Positions 1 to 6,845 are shown, counted from the first letter of the stretch. The stretch: 8,233 nucleotides of DNA from Candidatus Heimdallarchaeota archaeon (GCA_019894765.1 JAGXNT010000089.1:1-8233); one strand, 5' to 3'. A program made the numbers and translations. Notes: generated by a model not told the origin, from the letters alone.

Positions 1-141
1 ACCAAGGGCTTCTGGAGAAACAACAGGTGTTGCTGGTGTCTCAGATGAACCTGAGACAGGTGAGCTAAATTTGACTACAGTAAGTACGCTAGAAAACATA
101 GCGAGTAATAATACTGCAGCTAAAATTTTACTTTTCTTCAT
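1..141 (-). CDS. Secreted or membrane-anchored protein of unknown function, N-terminal 47 residues only
   Basis: The ATG is at 139-141 on the minus strand and the frame stays open to the left edge, so the rest of the gene lies outside the window. The visible product starts with a basic stretch (MKKSK), then a hydrophobic core of about 16 residues (ILAAVLLLAMFSSVLTVV), then a Ser/Thr/Pro-rich stretch with no charged residue until Glu27. This is the usual shape of a signal peptide or N-terminal anchor followed by an extracytoplasmic linker. No Cys lies near the end of the hydrophobic core, so a lipobox is not apparent. An extracellular solute-binding protein, a surface protein or a secreted enzyme are all possible and nothing visible chooses between them. 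It lies downstream of mutL in the same direction but 279 bases away, with its own probable promoter, so it is probably not part of the repair operon. Confidence 0.7.
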   Translation of the reverse strand, partial: MKKSKILAAVLLLAMFSSVLTVVKFSSPVSGSSETPATPVVSPEALG

Positions 142-156
142 AATTCGAACATCTTC

Positions 157-208
157 CTATATATTCTTAGGCCAAATCTAGCATTCCTAGTCTTCGCAAG
201 GAATATAG
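157..208 (-). other. Overlapping inverted repeats in the presumed 5' leader of the secreted-protein gene
   Basis: Plus-strand ATTCCT (183-188) pairs perfectly with AGGAAT (199-204) across a 10-base loop. The same right arm also overlaps GAATATA (201-207), which pairs perfectly with TATATTC (160-166). The two stems share bases 201-204, so they cannot form fully at the same time. They lie between the candidate promoter and the start codon. Both stems are short and AT-rich, so chance is a serious alternative. Confidence 0.3.
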
Positions 209-235
209 ATTAGTACTCTACGTTAAAATAGGAGC

Positions 236-249
236 ATATATACTTTTTG
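236..249 (-). promoter_or_regulatory. Candidate archaeal-type promoter (BRE + TATA) for the secreted-protein gene
   Basis: On the minus strand this reads CCAAAAAGTATATATG: a purine-rich A tract immediately before a TATATAT box, the usual order of BRE and TATA in archaeal promoters. A start site about 25 bases downstream would fall near 212 and give a leader of about 70 bases before the ATG at 141. Assignment is by pattern only. A second TATATAT at 158-164 lies too close to the ATG to place a transcription start upstream of it. Confidence 0.4.
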
Positions 250-290
250 GATAGTTTAAGGGATTGTTTATTCTTTAAATCAGCTCTTAA

Positions 291-306
291 ACAATTTAAT
301 GATTGT
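291..306. repeat. Short inverted repeat ACAAT/ATTGT
   Basis: ACAAT (291-295) and ATTGT (302-306) pair across a six-base spacer. The stem can be extended by TTAA on both sides if one C is bulged. It is one of several small stem-loops in the otherwise featureless 142-420 interval. It is weak and AT-rich, and no function can be assigned. Confidence 0.25.
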
Positions 307-320
307 CTTAATAAATGCAC

Positions 321-338
321 TGTTTGGTCAAGCAAACA
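321..338. repeat. Perfect inverted repeat TGTTTG/CAAACA
   Basis: TGTTTG (321-326) and CAAACA (333-338) form a six-base-pair stem with the six-base loop GTCAAG. It lies in the 3' flank of mutL, about 85 bases past the stop, next to two copies of a nine-base direct repeat. It could be part of an mRNA 3' structure or a protein-binding site. Confidence 0.3.
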
Positions 339-358
339 AACTGTTCACGAACTGTTCA
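339..358. repeat. Two direct copies of AACTGTTCA with an 11-base period
   Basis: AACTGTTCA occurs at 339-347 and again at 350-358. The 11-base period is close to one DNA helical turn, so a protein could contact both copies from the same face. Only two copies are present, so this is not an array. Confidence 0.4.
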
Positions 359-370
359 GAAAAATCTGAA
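355..370 (-). terminator. Candidate stem-loop with T-rich loop downstream of mutL
   Basis: On the minus strand TTCAGA and TCTGAA pair perfectly around a TTTT loop, and the centre is a run of five T. It lies about 50 bases past the mutL stop codon. The T run and the hairpin are compatible with transcript ending or 3'-end processing of the mutS-mutL message, but the signal is weak and there is no T-tract after the stem. Confidence 0.25.
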
Positions 371-384
371 TGATTGAACGATTT

Positions 385-405
385 TTCCATCATTTTGTCA
401 TGGAA
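385..405 (-). repeat. Perfect inverted repeat TTCCAT/ATGGAA just after mutL
   Basis: TTCCAT (385-390) pairs with ATGGAA (400-405) across nine bases. It begins 15 bases past the mutL stop, as the first structure in the mRNA 3' end. It is not followed by a T run in the direction of transcription, so it is not a classical terminator. It may protect the 3' end or be incidental. Confidence 0.3.
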
Positions 406-420
406 CAGAAAGATAACTAG

Positions 421-2277
421 CTAAACTATGCGACCAAATTCTTTTTCCAAACTTTTCTTTGAGATTTTTATGATGGTTGGACGACCATGAGGACAAGTAT
501 AAGGGTTCTTACAGCGACTTAAATCCCCTAGTATTGCTACTATCTTGCGAACAGATATGGAATCCCCACTCCTAACGACAGAGTGGCAAGCCATAGTTTT
601 GATGATTAAATCTATTCTATCACTTACATCTTCTATTTTAACAACTTCTTCTTTCATTTCATCAATGAAACTCTGAATATCAACGTCTGTTTTTATGAGA
701 TCCATAATTACTGGTAAACGACGAACAATGTATGTGTTGCCACCAAATAACTCAAACTCTATACCTAATTCTTTTAGTTGGGGTAGGTAATCACCCATAA
801 ATGCTGTTTGATCCTTAGTTAACTGAAAGGTTATTGGTTGAAGTAATTCTTGAATTTGTATTTTGGAGTTCTTGTACATTGTCAGCAGTTGTTCATACCT
901 GATTCTCTCATGTGCAGCATGTATATCAACCACTGCAATACCCTCACTAGACTCGCAGAGCGCATAAAGATTATGAGCTTGTCCCAATGGTTTCAACCAA
1001 AACGTTTCAGAAAAAATCACTATATCAGACTTTGCTGTTAAGGTTACATTAGTTGATGTAGGATCACTAGTAATCAGGCTGTCTGTTGTAAACTCTAATT
1101 GTGAGTCTAAGGAACTTGTGCTTTCATCGGTAATTACTCTCTTTGTTTTAGTTCCTTCTTCAACAATAGAATCAGATACAGCAAGTTGACTTGTAGCAGG
1201 TTCAAAATGCAATCCACTTTGCATCGAGATATCTTCAGAAGCTTTCTTTAGCAATGATTTATCTTTACGCCATAATTCAGAAGAGGACAATGAATCTGCA
1301 ATTGCTTCTTTTACTACCTCGAAAATTTTCTTTGCATTATTGAATCGAACCTCTCGTTTCGTAGGATGAATATTCACATCGATTTCAAAACTAGCGATTT
1401 CAATATTGAGGAGAGTTACAGGATATCGGTTTTTCATTAGCAAAGTTTTGTAGACTTCCTCAATCGCTTCAGATAGTAGGCTACTTTTCACATATCGCTT
1501 GTTTATGTATAACATTTCATAATGTCGAGTTGATCTGGATAAATCAGGATTAGAAGTGTATCCAGTTATAACAATATCATCTTTTTCAAATTTTATTGGG
1601 ATCATTTGTCTCGCTATTTCCACACCAAAAACGGAAATGAATGGTTCCAAAGAATTCTTGCTTTTAGGACTGTTAAGTAACACAGACTTCTCATGTAGAA
1701 GTTTGAAATGAATATTTGGTCTAATCAAAGACTGTCTTGTTACAATTTCGATGATATGACCTAATTCGGTTGTTTTTGTTTTCAGAAATTTCTTTCGTGC
1801 AGGAACGTTGAAGAATAAATTTTTTACAATAATATTTGTACCCAAACTGCATTCACGTTCCTCAAATAATTCCAAGTCGCCACCTTTGATTCTCACAAAA
1901 GTTCCGGTATCTTGGTCTTTCCTTCTTGTTAGTATTTCCATTGTTGAAACGGAAGCTATGCTTGCAAGTGCTTCTCCTCTAAAACCCAAAGAATTTATTG
2001 CATCTAAATCCTCTACCGTTTTCAACTTACTCGTTGTATGAGATTTCCAAGCAAGGGCTGCATCTTCTTTACTCATACCAACTCCATTATCAATCACTTT
2101 GATTTCATCAAGTCCATGACCTTTAATTAGAACAGATATTTCAGTTGCTTCTGCATCCAAAGAATTCTCAATTAGTTCCTTAACAACAGATGCTGGACGT
2201 TCAACTACTTCCCCTGCAGCAATCTTGTTGATGGTTTTTTTATCAAGTTGAATTATTACTTGTTTGGATTCAGACAT
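421..2277 (-). CDS. mutL: DNA mismatch repair protein MutL (endonuclease type)
   Basis: MutL couples mismatch recognition by MutS to strand incision and excision. The 618-residue product has the N-terminal GHKL ATPase: motif I KELIEN with the probable general base Glu34 and Mg-ligand Asn38, DNGVG at 63-67, and the ATP lid GFRGEAL at 98-104. A transducer domain follows, with the conserved VNIHPTKREVRF at 301-312, then a Ser/Thr-rich acidic linker at about 331-420, then the C-terminal dimerisation/nuclease domain. That domain has the full metal-binding endonuclease signature D451-x-H453-A with E457 and E462, plus ACH (563-565), CPHGRP (595-600) and FGR near the end (614-616). Such MutL proteins nick the strand themselves and are typical of organisms without MutH. 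QELLQP (476-481) fits the QxLxxP clamp-binding motif known from bacterial MutL. The ATG at 2277 is fixed by a GGTGA six bases upstream. It is co-directional with mutS, 15 bases downstream of its stop. Confidence 0.97.
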   Translation of the reverse strand: MSESKQVIIQLDKKTINKIAAGEVVERPASVVKELIENSLDAEATEISVLIKGHGLDEIKVIDNGVGMSKEDAALAWKSHTTSKLKTVEDLDAINSLGFRGEALASIASVSTMEILTRRKDQDTGTFVRIKGGDLELFEERECSLGTNIIVKNLFFNVPARKKFLKTKTTELGHIIEIVTRQSLIRPNIHFKLLHEKSVLLNSPKSKNSLEPFISVFGVEIARQMIPIKFEKDDIVITGYTSNPDLSRSTRHYEMLYINKRYVKSSLLSEAIEEVYKTLLMKNRYPVTLLNIEIASFEIDVNIHPTKREVRFNNAKKIFEVVKEAIADSLSSSELWRKDKSLLKKASEDISMQSGLHFEPATSQLAVSDSIVEEGTKTKRVITDESTSSLDSQLEFTTDSLITSDPTSTNVTLTAKSDIVIFSETFWLKPLGQAHNLYALCESSEGIAVVDIHAAHERIRYEQLLTMYKNSKIQIQELLQPITFQLTKDQTAFMGDYLPQLKELGIEFELFGGNTYIVRRLPVIMDLIKTDVDIQSFIDEMKEEVVKIEDVSDRIDLIIKTMACHSVVRSGDSISVRKIVAILGDLSRCKNPYTCPHGRPTIIKISKKSLEKEFGRIV

Positions 2278-2283
2278 GGAAGC

Positions 2284-2288
2284 TCACC
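2284..2288 (-). promoter_or_regulatory. Ribosome binding site of mutL (GGTGA)
   Basis: On the minus strand GGTGA sits six bases before the mutL ATG, inside the 15-base mutS-mutL gap. It supports both the chosen start and independent re-initiation of mutL on a shared mutS-mutL message. Confidence 0.75.
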
Positions 2289-2292
2289 GCTT

Positions 2293-5016
2293 CTACTTTA
2301 TTTTCTTGTGACTGTTTTTTATTCGATCAATTATTTTATTGAGTTTATTCAGTGCTTCAAGAGGAGTAAGATTTTCGATGCTAATTTCCTTTAATTCTTC
2401 AATTATTTCTTCGTTAATTCGATCCTTCTCGTCTCGAGTAGATTGTTGGAAAATGCTTTGCATAATCTTCAGATTGTCCCCACTTGTTTTGCTTCCAGCA
2501 GTAACTTGACCGAGAAGATCCGTTTGTATGGAATCCGCTTTTGGACCCTTTACATCTTCTATAGCATCCCCTTCACTAGAAGATTGAATTTCAAGGAATT
2601 GCAAGATCTCTTTTGCTCTACTAATTACAGCATCAGGCATACCAGATAATTTGGCAACTTGTATCCCATAGCTTTTGTCTGTCCCACCTGGAACAATTTT
2701 GTGGAGAAACAAAATCTTGTCTTCCTTTTTCTTAACTTGAACACTATAGTTCTTTACCCTGTCAAGATATTTATCGAGATCAATTAATTGATGATAATGG
2801 GTTGCGAAAAGAGTTTTTGCTCCTAATTTCTCTGAGTTATGAATATATTCTGCGACCGCCCAAGCAATACTTACTCCGTCAAAAGTTGATGTTCCTCGAC
2901 CGATTTCATCTAGAATGATCAAACTTCGTTTTGTTGCGTTGTTAAGAATATTAGCAGTTTCATTCATTTCCACTAAAAATGTTGAAAGACCTTTTGAAAT
3001 GTCATCAGAGGCACCTATTCTAGTAAAGATTCGATCTACAACTCCTATAGTTGCTTTTTCTGCAGGAACAAAACAACCAATTTGAGCTAAGAGGGCAATG
3101 AGTGCTACTTGACGAATATAGGTTGATTTTCCTGACATGTTGGGTCCAGTAATTATTAGAATTTGATCGGACTTGTTGTCCATGGTTGTGTCGTTAGGAA
3201 TGAAAGGTTCTTCCAACAACATCTTTTCCACTACAGGATGACGACCATTTTTAATAGAAATTTTAACAGAGCTGTTAACAGTAGGACGAACATAAGCATT
3301 ATTTCTGGACACTTCAGCAAAGGTTGTAAGACAATCTAACTCAGCAATTTTCTCAGCATTAATAAGAATTTTAGCAATTTCATTGTGAACAGCATCTCTA
3401 ATTTCACAGAAGAGCTTATACTCGAGATCATTAATCTGGTCTTTGGCATTCAAAATTTTGGCTTCATATTCCTTTAATTCGGAAGTTATGTATCTCTTCC
3501 CACTTGTAAGCTCAGATTTAAAGACATAATTTTCCGGAACTAAATTCAAGTAGTTTTTACTCACCTGAATATAATATCCTAACATTCTATTGTACTCGAC
3601 TCTGAGAGCTTTAATCCCTGTTTTTGTTTTCTCCTCTAATTCATATTGGATGATCCACTTTCTCCCACCTTCTGAAATTTCTCTTAGATCATCTAACTCC
3701 TTGTTAAATTTACTCTTGATGATTCCGCCATCTTTAATTGTAGCAGAAGGAGATTCTTTAATTGCTGTCTCAATTTTAGTGATAAGTGATTTCAGATTAT
3801 GGAATTCTTTAACGATCCTTTTCGAAGCGCTAGACTGTAGTGTCTGTAGGATTTTAGTAATAGTAGGGATTGCTTTCAATGAATTCTTAATAGAAATAAT
3901 GTCTCGTGCATTCGCCCTTCTCAAAGAAATCTGACTGGCTAGTCTTTCCAAATCCTGTATTGGTTTAAGAGCAGAACGCATATCTTCTCTTGCAAAAGAG
4001 TTACCAACAAATTCATCCACAGCATCAAGGCGTTCATTGATTTTTGGAACATCAACTAAAGGTCTGTGAAGTTCCCTTCTAATGAATCGTCCACCTAAGG
4101 GAGTACAGCTCTTATCTAGAATCTCTATCAAGGTTCCTTTGGAAGAATTATCTCGAGTGTTTTTGGTTAATTCCAAACTTTTGAATGAGGTAGGATCAAT
4201 CACCATATAGCCTTTGGTTGAATAAAGAGACATGTTTCGAACATTATCAAGTTTCGATTTTTGAGTTTCCATGAGGTAATCGAGTAAAGCACCTGCTGCA
4301 GAAACTGCTAAAGGTTTGTCTTCACAACCAAATCCTTCCAGTGATTTAGTCATAAAATGCTCATTCAGAAGTTGGTAAGAGGAATCAAAAGAGAAGCGAT
4401 AATCCTCTAATTTGGAGATCATAACATTTTCAAGCGTTTCAAATATACTGTCACTTAAATTGTGTTTCTCAGAGACAAGGCATTCATTTGGATTAATTCT
4501 ATTAAGCTCAATCAGTAGTTCTTCTAGAGCAGCAGTCTCAATAAAATGAGTGACTTTGAATTCACCTGTTGAGACGTCTGCTAAAGCTAAACCGTATTTC
4601 TTGCCCTTCTCAAAGATAGAGACGATGTAGTTGTTTTCATTAGAATTTAGCATAGCGCTTTCTGTTAAAGTTCCAGGAGTAAGAATACGGACTACGCCTC
4701 GCTTAACAAGACCTACTGCTTCACTTGCATCTTCTATTTGATCTACCACAGCAACTTTGTAGCCATGTTTCACCAAGGTAGTCATGTAAGCATCCACTGC
4801 TTTTGCTGGTACACCCGCAAGAGGTTCACCAGATCTGGCTGTAAGAGTTATTCCTAAGATTTTTGCACCAAGTTTAGCATCATCACCAAAAAGCTCGAAG
4901 AAATCCCCCACTCGGAAAAGAATAAGACAATCCGAATATTTTCGCTTGAAAGTGAGATATTGCTTCATCATGGGAGTAACTCTTGACATCGAAACACTCA
5001 ACTCAATATACTGCAT
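2293..5016 (-). CDS. mutS: DNA mismatch repair protein MutS (MutS1 type)
   Basis: MutS binds mismatches and small loops in DNA and, on ATP binding, becomes a sliding clamp that recruits MutL. The 907-residue product has the mismatch-binding domain I with the Phe-x-Glu wedge F39-F40-E41 in GDFFELF, which marks it as MutS1 and not MutS2/4/5. Connector, core and lever domains follow (about 130-580). The ABC-type ATPase has Walker A GPNMSGKST (624-632), the STFLVEM loop (678-684), Walker B plus D-loop LIILDEIGRGTS (699-710) and the FATHYHQL switch (737-744). A polar linker (811-870) carries QTDLL (831-835), resembling the clamp-binding QxxLF/QxxLL peptide of bacterial MutS. The C-terminus has the usual TPLEALNKLNKI helix (884-895). 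It is slightly longer than the family norm of about 850-890, due to the linker. The start is uncertain: ATG at 5016 is used, but Met10 (4989) gives MSRVTPMMKQYL, which fits family N-termini equally well; neither has a strong ribosome binding site. First gene of the mutS-mutL operon. Confidence 0.97.
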   Translation of the reverse strand: MQYIELSVSMSRVTPMMKQYLTFKRKYSDCLILFRVGDFFELFGDDAKLGAKILGITLTARSGEPLAGVPAKAVDAYMTTLVKHGYKVAVVDQIEDASEAVGLVKRGVVRILTPGTLTESAMLNSNENNYIVSIFEKGKKYGLALADVSTGEFKVTHFIETAALEELLIELNRINPNECLVSEKHNLSDSIFETLENVMISKLEDYRFSFDSSYQLLNEHFMTKSLEGFGCEDKPLAVSAAGALLDYLMETQKSKLDNVRNMSLYSTKGYMVIDPTSFKSLELTKNTRDNSSKGTLIEILDKSCTPLGGRFIRRELHRPLVDVPKINERLDAVDEFVGNSFAREDMRSALKPIQDLERLASQISLRRANARDIISIKNSLKAIPTITKILQTLQSSASKRIVKEFHNLKSLITKIETAIKESPSATIKDGGIIKSKFNKELDDLREISEGGRKWIIQYELEEKTKTGIKALRVEYNRMLGYYIQVSKNYLNLVPENYVFKSELTSGKRYITSELKEYEAKILNAKDQINDLEYKLFCEIRDAVHNEIAKILINAEKIAELDCLTTFAEVSRNNAYVRPTVNSSVKISIKNGRHPVVEKMLLEEPFIPNDTTMDNKSDQILIITGPNMSGKSTYIRQVALIALLAQIGCFVPAEKATIGVVDRIFTRIGASDDISKGLSTFLVEMNETANILNNATKRSLIILDEIGRGTSTFDGVSIAWAVAEYIHNSEKLGAKTLFATHYHQLIDLDKYLDRVKNYSVQVKKKEDKILFLHKIVPGGTDKSYGIQVAKLSGMPDAVISRAKEILQFLEIQSSSEGDAIEDVKGPKADSIQTDLLGQVTAGSKTSGDNLKIMQSIFQQSTRDEKDRINEEIIEELKEISIENLTPLEALNKLNKIIDRIKNSHKKIK

Positions 5017-5048
5017 GCAGTTAATAAACTCAATAAAATTGTTGAGTT
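4996..5048 (-). promoter_or_regulatory. Palindromes and TTGAGTT repeats around the mutS start (candidate operator)
   Basis: A perfect 12-base palindrome ACTGCATGCAGT (5010-5021) is centred on the mutS start codon. On either side lie AACTCAA at 5000-5006 and 5027-5033, 27 bases apart, preceded by a partial copy ACTCAA (4996-5001). An inverted copy TTGAGTT (5042-5048) makes a hairpin with 5027-5033 across an eight-base loop. The arrangement suggests protein binding or an mRNA structure at the translation start. No known operator is recognised. TATA-like stretches on the minus strand at about 5047-5055 and 5064-5072 are possible promoter elements for mutS. Confidence 0.4.
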
Positions 5049-5106
5049 AAAAAGTTTTCAGATGTTTTAAAGAAAGTTGTGGAAGAAAAAAATGCAAAAA
5101 AGTAAG

Positions 5107-5124
5107 GTTTTTCGATGGAAAAAC
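5107..5124. repeat. Perfect inverted repeat GTTTTTC/GAAAAAC in the mutS divergent intergenic region
   Basis: GTTTTTC (5107-5113) and GAAAAAC (5118-5124) form a seven-pair stem around GATG. It lies near the middle of the 204-base non-coding gap between the divergent mutS and toroid genes, where a regulator could act on both. The rest of this gap is AT-rich and shows no small gene. Confidence 0.35.
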
Positions 5125-5130
5125 AGCAGC

Positions 5131-5141
5131 AATTTTATAGA
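5131..5141 (+). promoter_or_regulatory. Candidate TATA element for the toroid-protein gene
   Basis: AATTTTATAGA lies about 85 bases before the ATG at 5221 and would place a start site near 5160. An alternative, CAAAAATAAC at 5181-5190, would place the start almost at the coding region. Neither is decisive, so this is a pattern-level call. Confidence 0.25.
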
Positions 5142-5220
5142 ATTTTGCAGAATTAATTAGTGGGCTATCAAGTTTCCTTGCAAAAATAACGGGTTACCGA
5201 TTGAAGAAAATGTGTTGAAA

Positions 5221-6786
5221 ATGAGCAAACGGATTATATCTTCTATTCCACAAATTTTAGGTTTTACTACCATTTCTCCTGAAGGAAAATTCAGATTGAA
5301 AAAAACAGTGATCAATTATTTTGGTTTTAATGAATTACAGATTCTCTATCTTGATACAAAAGATGGATTACTTCTTACAACAAATAAGCTTGGAGAAAAA
5401 CTCTCAGTCTTACCAAATAACTGGTTGATTCTACCTGCAATTGCTCGAGAGAAACTTGAGCTCAAAGGTAAAACCAATATTTGTTTTATTCAAAGACAGA
5501 ACGGAGTAGCAGTTAAGAAATTTAAAATGACTGTTAAGAAAAGCAAAAGACCACGAATAGTCGATATTGAATCTAGTCATATAGTTACTAGGCGGATTGA
5601 AACCTTTGGTGATGCGGCAGATCTCCTAAATGAACTAGTAAGCAGTCAAGTTAACTATAAATTGAATTTTGATGTTGCAGATTATTGGAAAGAAAAGAAA
5701 TCATTTTCAGCTTGGAAAGTTAGACAACTCCTAGACATTGATGAGGATTCTGACGAGGAAGTATTGAGAGAGCTTGTCCAGGAAAGATTATTGAAGCAAT
5801 TGGATAATGGTTCGTGGAATAATCTTGTGACTTCAACTGCAAAAAACCTCAAAGAACTAGCAGATTTAGGGATGAACAGTAATTATCCACAAATTCAGAA
5901 AGCCATTAAATGGTTGTTAGAAAGACCTCAATCACTACATAATCCAGGTATGTTTTTCTTATTAGATGAGCTTGTTGATGAGCAGTTAGAAATTATGGAA
6001 CTGAGAAGACAGCATGTAAGTGGTCCAAAAGAGAGATTTCGTAAACGACCGAGATCTGAATTAAAAATCATTCATGCTGTTGATGAGTTATACGATAATG
6101 CTTGTGGTCCTCGAATTATGTGGCCTAATGCGATAGTTTTGGAATCCCTGCTTGAGTATGGTTATGAATTTAATGACAGAGTGCAGACAATCATCGATAC
6201 TCTCTCTTTTGGCGGATGGTGTGAATGTGCGTATCAACATGGAACAAGTAGAGGGAGAACTGACCCATTAACTATGAAGGAATTAGAGGCATTTGAGAAA
6301 CAAACGCTCTTTGAGTTTAAACACGGCGGTCTTCACAATTTCAAATCATTAATGTTGCAACCCACTTGGAGTCATTTGATGCGTGTCTCTCATAAGAAAA
6401 ACGGAGATAGCGTGGAGTATTTACTACGGATGCCAACGCACACTCAAGGGTGCGAAATTATAACAACAAGAGCTTTAAGTAAAGTCACTAATGAAAAACT
6501 TTGGCGATTAGCGGAATCACATCTCTGGCGTTTTGTAGTAGCTTTGTATAATGCATACAATAATCCTTTTGGCATGGATGAACTGATTAAATATAGTCTT
6601 GGCCCTTACACCTTCCTAAGTATGTTCTCAAAATATAAAACAAAAGCAGCACGTCTCGGCATTCTTTTATCTCTTCCATGGATTATAGAAAATCAAAATG
6701 AGGATGGTACTTGGGGCGATCAATCTACTGTGGAAAGTGCTACTTTGGCAGTTCTAAATGCTTTAAAAAATATCGAATTCATCTAA
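5221..6786 (+). CDS. Unrecognised fusion: two AbrB-like repeats plus an alpha/alpha-toroid (prenyltransferase/squalene-cyclase-like) domain
   Basis: No named gene is recognised in this 521-residue product. Residues about 14-54 and 62-105 look like two tandem AbrB/SpoVT swapped-hairpin units: GFTTISPEGKFRL... and the clearer LILPAIAREKLELKGK with NGVAVKKF, matching the family pattern 'IxLPxxxREKLxLKxG...dGxxL'. After a basic linker (about 104-112) comes a helical region with toroid-type repeats: QLDNGSW (193-199) with AIKWLLER (228-235), FGGWCEC (330-336), and QNEDGTWG (492-499) with SATLAVLNALKNI (506-518), the last resembling the QW motif of terpene cyclases. It lacks the DxDD acid motif of squalene-hopene cyclases. 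The CxxG...GWxC spacing (C295, W333, C334) recalls an uncharacterised toroid family that databases often mislabel as nitrogen-fixation NifH. No signal peptide or membrane segment, so probably cytosolic. A GTG at 5212 is an alternative start; ATG 5221 is preferred because the next codons begin the conserved-looking region. It is divergent from mutS. Confidence 0.75.
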   Translation: MSKRIISSIPQILGFTTISPEGKFRLKKTVINYFGFNELQILYLDTKDGLLLTTNKLGEKLSVLPNNWLILPAIAREKLELKGKTNICFIQRQNGVAVKKFKMTVKKSKRPRIVDIESSHIVTRRIETFGDAADLLNELVSSQVNYKLNFDVADYWKEKKSFSAWKVRQLLDIDEDSDEEVLRELVQERLLKQLDNGSWNNLVTSTAKNLKELADLGMNSNYPQIQKAIKWLLERPQSLHNPGMFFLLDELVDEQLEIMELRRQHVSGPKERFRKRPRSELKIIHAVDELYDNACGPRIMWPNAIVLESLLEYGYEFNDRVQTIIDTLSFGGWCECAYQHGTSRGRTDPLTMKELEAFEKQTLFEFKHGGLHNFKSLMLQPTWSHLMRVSHKKNGDSVEYLLRMPTHTQGCEIITTRALSKVTNEKLWRLAESHLWRFVVALYNAYNNPFGMDELIKYSLGPYTFLSMFSKYKTKAARLGILLSLPWIIENQNEDGTWGDQSTVESATLAVLNALKNIEFI

Positions 6787-6815
6787 GATTTAGGGGTGTT
6801 CTTACTCTAGGTGGT

Positions 6816-6845
6816 CATTTTTTGCCAGTTCTTTCTTAAAAAATG
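6816..6845 (+). terminator. Candidate transcription stop region after the toroid-protein gene
   Basis: CATTTTTT (6816-6823) and AAAAAATG (6838-6845) pair perfectly around a pyrimidine-rich loop, starting about 30 bases past the stop codon. In archaea an oligo-T run alone can stop transcription, so the T6 run may matter more than the stem. The interval 6787-6895 otherwise holds only the promoter-proximal region of the next gene. Confidence 0.4.

Noticed and set aside
339..358. CRISPR-like direct repeat
   Set aside because: Only two nine-base copies separated by two bases; no array, spacers or cas genes.
315..377. Twenty-codon open frame in the gap after mutL
   Set aside because: No ribosome binding site, repeats and stem-loops run through it, and the product is not recognisable.
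850..1041. Open frame of 63 codons on the plus strand inside mutL
   Set aside because: It is antisense to strongly conserved mutL coding sequence and its translation shows no recognisable domain. The same holds for 1808-2041.
2443..2649. Plus-strand open frames inside mutS (2443-2649 and 3590-3934)
   Set aside because: Both are antisense to mutS, have no ribosome binding site or protein signature, and are explained as shadows of its codon use.
5221..6786. Genuine squalene-hopene or terpene cyclase
   Set aside because: There is no DxDD acid motif, few QW-type repeats, and an unrelated N-terminal region, so only the fold and not the reaction is supported.
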